NCBI GenBank assembly: GCA_009823395.1
Contig: CM020505.1
Span: 8,058,129 to 8,122,128, forward strand
Direction of reading: 5' to 3'
Source: Thamnaconus septentrionalis
Taxonomy: Eukaryota; Chordata; Actinopteri; Tetraodontiformes; Monacanthidae
Length of the DNA: 64,000 bases
Shown here: piece by piece, positions 59,193 through 64,000 of the stretch
How positions within the stretch are numbered: the stretch's first letter is position 1
Layout of the letters: each line of letters begins with the position of its first letter
The notes under the pieces: generated by a model
What the model saw: the letters and a program-made list of their open reading frames with translations, nothing else
Databases searched by the model: none
Told to the model about the DNA's origin: nothing
Translations under genes and position numbers: made by a program

Positions 59193-59232
59193 TGTGTGTG
59201 TGTGTGTGTGTGCGAGAGAGAGAGAGAGAGAG
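59193..59232. repeat. (TG)n(GA)n compound microsatellite
   Basis: About ten TG units followed by about nine GA units. Confidence 0.94.
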
Positions 59233-59780
59233 ACAGAGAACTTTGTGGGATCACATCATTTTGCTGTTAAGAAGCTCAATAATGAACCGATAAGACCCAG
59301 AACAAACAGGCACATGTGCACCTCCTTTGACTCCTCCTGCTCCTCCCTTACTCCCCATCTTTCTTCTACCTCTATGTTGCCATGGTAACCGCTCCAGGGG
59401 CAGCCTCCTGCGGAAGTTTCTGACTGAAACGCCACACAGCCGACCCCTACGCACACTTTCTCTTTTGACTTTTTTGCAGATCCACTTTCTGTGGTCAAAC
59501 TTGTTCATAATGTGTTTAACATTTATTGTGTTGTGGCAACAGACAACCAAGGTCAAGTGGTGACTGCTTCAGATTTTTTTTTTTTTTTAATTTTTTTAAT
59601 TTTTTTGATCAATTGAATAAATTGATCTGCTTGATTGATTGATCCCAACACATCGACTATTTTCATTGAAATGTTCAATGTAAAGAAAAGATTTCAATGC
59701 TTTGCGAAGCTTCAGGGCTCTTTGCTATGCTGTGTCTGCGCAGAAATACAAACCCAAACCTTTTTTTTTTTTTTTTTTAG

Positions 59781-59899
59781 CTGTGGGTCTAACTACATGT
59801 CCAGAACCAATGATCCCTGCCAATGGCATCAAAGCAGGGGACAGGTATATGGTCAATGAGGTGGTGGCATTCAGCTGTGAACATGGATACACATTGCAG
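59781..59899 (+). CDS. csmd3: csmd3 window exon 28: sushi domain 11, first part
   Basis: 119 nt, phase 1 to 0. It reads TVGLTTCPEPMIPANGIKAG, then DRYMVNEVVAFSCEHGYTLQ, carrying Cys1 and Cys2. The acceptor is an 18-T tract plus AG. The split after Gln matches sushi 4. Donor GTAAGA. Confidence 0.94.
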
Positions 59900-60119
59900 G
59901 TAAGATGCACAGCCATACACACACAAACACTTATTCCGCTGTATTGGCGTTGGTAGAAATTCCTTTCAAACACGATACTCCAGACCAGTTTTGTTAGACA
60001 CTTTGAACTAACTAACTAACTAACTTCTTCTAGCTAACTTGTAACTAACATTTCTGTAACATGTCACAAGTTTTTCAAATTTTCTCACAAAAAATAAACT
60101 GCTGATATCTGAAAATTAG

Positions 60120-61165
<1,046 letters not shown>

Positions 61166-61282
61166 CCCGCTGTGGCGGAGTCTTGTCAGAAATGAGTGGG
61201 GTTATCCTCAGCCCTGGTTTCCCTGGCAACTACCCAGGCAACCTCGACTGCACATGGCAAATAACCCTGCCGACGGGATATG
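61166..61282 (+). CDS. csmd3: csmd3 window exon 30: CUB domain 12, first part
   Basis: 117 nt, phase 1 to 1. It opens ARCGGVLSEMSGVILSPGF and continues PGNYPGNLDCTWQITLPTGY. Acceptor is TGTTGTCAG and donor GTGAGA. Same length and phases as exons 9 and 21. Confidence 0.94.
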
Positions 61283-61715
61283 GTGAGAATTGTGACCTAT
61301 TATCACTCATATGAATCCTGTAAAGTGTGTGTAATTGTATGTAAGATGAAAGAATGTCACATAAAAAACACTGTGTGGAGTTTTCTTGATGCAACTTGTT
61401 TAAATCAAAATGAGTATGTTGTTACTATGAGTTCAATTAGTATACAGCAGACATCCTTTCCTGTGGAAGTTGTTTGGTTTGTCCTGTTTCTAAAAATGAA
61501 CTTTAAGCGCCCTAAATTAATGACACCAATATGCAGTATCACAAGTTATCAAATACACATTCAGAATTTATAGTACTGTATCAATACCTCTCGAAATCCC
61601 ATGGATTCCACCACTGAAACACAAAGTGCACCTTTTTAAGGACTTTACAATTTCATACATGTTGTCATATTTCATCTAAACCTGATCTGCCCCCTTCATC
61701 ACTGTTGCCTCACAG
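61283..61715 (+). other. Intron of 433 bp inside CUB12
   Basis: AT-rich; no feature recognised. Confidence 0.7.
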
Positions 61716-61925
61716 GAGCCCGAGTTCAGTTCCAAAACTTCTCTTCCGAAGACAACCACGACTTCCTGGAGGTCAGGGCTGGGCCGCAGCACAGCTCTGC
61801 CCTGATTGGACAATTTACAGGCTCGTTGATTCCTCCGGTCCTGCTCAGCACCACCCACCTGACCATCATCCACTTCTACAGTGACCATTCCGAGAACAGG
61901 CCAGGGTTCAAGATGAACTATCAAG
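61716..61925 (+). CDS. csmd3: csmd3 window exon 31: CUB domain 12, second part
   Basis: 210 nt, phase 1 to 1. It reads ARVQFQNFSSEDNHDFLEVR, then LIGQFTGSLIPPVLLSTTH and HFYSDHSENRPGFKMNYQ. NFS is a possible N-glycosylation site. Acceptor is GCCTCACAG and donor GTGAGG. Confidence 0.94.
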
Positions 61926-63680
61926 GTGAGGTTGGGTGTGATATTAGAGCCTCTGTGCTTGTTTGTGTGTCCTCGGTGATGACTGGACAAAGGCCATAAG
62001 CCCTGAGGTGACACTGCTGGCACTTCCAGTTCAAAGATGTCCCCTGCAGGAATGTTGAGGAAAGAGACTTTGGTTTATTCCTTTTGATGGCTCGTGTGAG
62101 GAAACACAAGATGGCTGCTTGAATAATTAAAAAAAGGCTCTAACTTAACCTCCAAATTACAAAACCCTCTCAAGAAACGAAGGGCAAATAACAACAGAAA
62201 ATAATACATTGCAATAAGCTTTTTTTTTTTTTTTCTTCTTTTTTTTCTTAACTTTGATCCATGGATGACTCATGCTTAAAACTCCGGGGGGGAGGCGGGT
62301 GGGGTTCGACCCTGTGGCTTTTCTCTCATCATTAACAGAGACGGATTGTTAGTTTGCCCCTGTGAGCGACTGGCATCTTGTCCGGCAGGCTTTACTTGTA
62401 GCCCAAAGTGCTTCACTTCAAAGGCAGACAAAATGCACTGTGGCCATACGCCAGCAGAACTAGCAACCAGGCTTACAAATCTCACACATGAGCCACCCCT
62501 CATTCATTTGGACACAGTCTTATATCTTTTTCTCCTAATTTTGCCAAGTGTCACTTGCTTACAGCGATCAAGTTTTCAAGTGGCACCAATGTTTGGTTTA
62601 GTTGTTTTTGTTTGGTGGGAGGATGGAAAATGGTGTAAAATTGCGATAGTGAAAATGACATTGACATCTGAGCGCTTGTCTTTTTCTTTTCCTTTCTTCC
62701 CTGTGATAAACGCTGAGATTCACGGAGGGTTGCACAGGATCTGTTATTTCTGCATAAAGTTCTCGGCGCAAAAACTGACATTGAATTCAACAGCCACCTC
62801 TTCCCCGCGCACTTAGAGGCTGATCAAAACACCTCTCCAAATGTCAAGAATGCTTTTTTACTGTCAGGTTTGAGTGGTTGCAATTGCATCCTCCATTCTT
62901 TAGTTTCACCACCAGAATCACTCCTTGCCTGCGTTTGCTGCATTTTCTTTGGTTATTGTTCAGCCCCTGAAAATACTCCCCCTTTTTTTTTGGCTCCCTA
63001 ATCCTCCCCTTTTGATTCAGTTTGCACGAGGGATTTGGGCATCTGTCAGCAAGTCTGTTTCATATGTGTTTCCTCAACGTCCAGTTAGTTTTGTCAATAT
63101 ATGTTTAGCTGCCGGGATCTCGGGTCCCCACAGGACTTCCTTGCTGACGTTTGCAGCATCCTTTTGTTGCATCTTCCATCTGGGGCTGTGACTTTGCAGC
63201 TTGTGCGTTTTGGAAAACGCAGGTGTTCGTGTGCACAACCTAAGCCGCTATTGTAGGGAATGTACACATCTCATACGTTCTTGATTTTGCTGCCGCTGCC
63301 ACGGAGTCCTCGACACAATCTGCCCAACATGCTGTCTACTGCAGACCCTGGTAATGAGGGCCTTATTTTTGCTCGCCGTTCTCTGGCAACTTGTTTATGT
63401 ATGATGGGAAGCTTTGGCTTTCATTCTCACGCAGAGAGAGACACGCCTCTGAAAGACCCCTGCTATTGATGTTTCCTCGAGCTACTGCCGGCATGCTCGA
63501 CACACGCGTGAGATCACTGTGAAGAGCCTTTGTATTATTACTTTATTTTGAAGGTCACACATGCCAAAACACAAAGTAAGCCCATGTGCGCCTGACCTGA
63601 ATGTAACCCAGCTCCCTGTTGTTTTCCCAGTGATTAATGCCGTTTCTGTTTTTTTTTTTCTTCTTTGCGTCCTCTTCTAG
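61926..63680 (+). other. Intron of 1.75 kb between CUB12 and sushi12
   Basis: It contains a T run at 62220-62234 and a G-rich patch at 62285-62303. No exon recognised. Confidence 0.7.
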
Positions 63681-63869
63681 CGTATCAACTTCAAAACTGC
63701 CAGGATCCTTTTCCTTTCCCAAACGGCGACATCATCAACACCGACTACAGCGCTGGCCAATCCATCACTTTTCAGTGCTACCCAGGTTACGTGTTGATTG
63801 GACACCCAGTGCTGACCTGCTTGCATGGAAACAACAGGAAGTGGAACCACCCTTTCCCTCGCTGTGAAG
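63681..63869 (+). CDS. csmd3: csmd3 window exon 32: sushi domain 12
   Basis: 189 nt, phase 1 to 1. It reads AYQLQNCQDPFPFPNGDIIN, then ITFQCYPGYVLIGHPVLTC, HGNNRKWNHPF and PRCE. NTDYSAGQS with CYPGYVLIGHP is distinctly CSMD3-like. Acceptor is CCTCTTCTAG and donor GTAGGA. The reading continues in CUB13 beyond the window. Confidence 0.95.
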
Positions 63870-64000
63870 GTAGGAACTATTCGTCAGCAGTACGTGCAAT
63901 ATTCACTTTGTCTTTTGTTGTGGAATAGACTGAGGTCCAACTTTCACGATCAACAGAATGTTGAAGAAGCAGCTGCCAGCCAGTCAGCTTCAAACCCATC
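63870..64000 (+). other. Intron, first 131 bp
   Basis: Start of the intron leading to CUB13; nothing else recognised. Confidence 0.7.

Overview
This is vertebrate genomic DNA, almost certainly from a teleost fish. The evidence is intron-rich split genes, many long (CA/TG)n arrays, a tRNA-derived fish SINE-like repeat and a TTAA-flanked piggyBac-like element. There is no bacterial or viral gene organisation. The whole window lies inside one plus-strand gene, which I recognise as csmd3 (CUB and Sushi multiple domains 3). The assignment over csmd1 and csmd2 rests on remembered family sequence: stretches such as [17 protein letters not shown] and [15 protein letters not shown], plus the Tyr-rich PGYVLIGHPVLTC, fit CSMD3 best. 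I cannot tell whether this is the a or b fish paralogue.

I assembled 32 internal coding exons by hand from AG/GT boundaries, reading phase and domain continuity. They total 4,878 nt (1,626 codons) with no stop or frameshift, entering and leaving in phase 1. They encode ten sushi (CCP) domains alternating with nine CUB domains. By comparison with the family these are sushi 3 to sushi 12 and CUB4 to CUB12 of a protein of about 3,600-3,700 residues. The signal peptide, first CUBs, terminal sushi run, transmembrane segment and cytoplasmic tail all lie outside the window. The protein is a giant single-pass neuronal surface protein; its CCP modules are the type found in complement regulators, and CUB modules commonly mediate protein contacts.

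Layout: 1-2235 upstream intron; 2236-12101 sushi3-CUB4-sushi4; 13781-14740 CUB5-sushi5; 18953-20622 CUB6-sushi6; 21672-32231 CUB7 (split by a 7.8 kb intron carrying the piggyBac-like element) and sushi7; 35355-38345 CUB8-sushi8; 40980-45496 CUB9-sushi9; 51130-54722 CUB10-sushi10; 55060-60249 CUB11-sushi11; 61166-63869 CUB12-sushi12; then intron to the end. The rest is intron with microsatellites, a SINE-like copy, retroelement fragments and unclassified unique sequence. I found no independent second gene.

Most interesting points: (1) three decayed tandem copies of the acceptor plus first ~70 nt of the CUB9 exon lie just upstream of the real exon (about 40590-40912), one with a premature stop and two with indels; (2) an 869 bp piggyBac-like element with TTAA duplications and a remnant acidic N-terminal reading frame; (3) a ~44 nt TG array abutting the acceptor of the sushi3 exon in place of a polypyrimidine tract; (4) exon-length and intron-phase signatures (139/188 twice, 117 three times, two sushi exons split at the same codon) that suggest how the CUB-sushi array duplicated.
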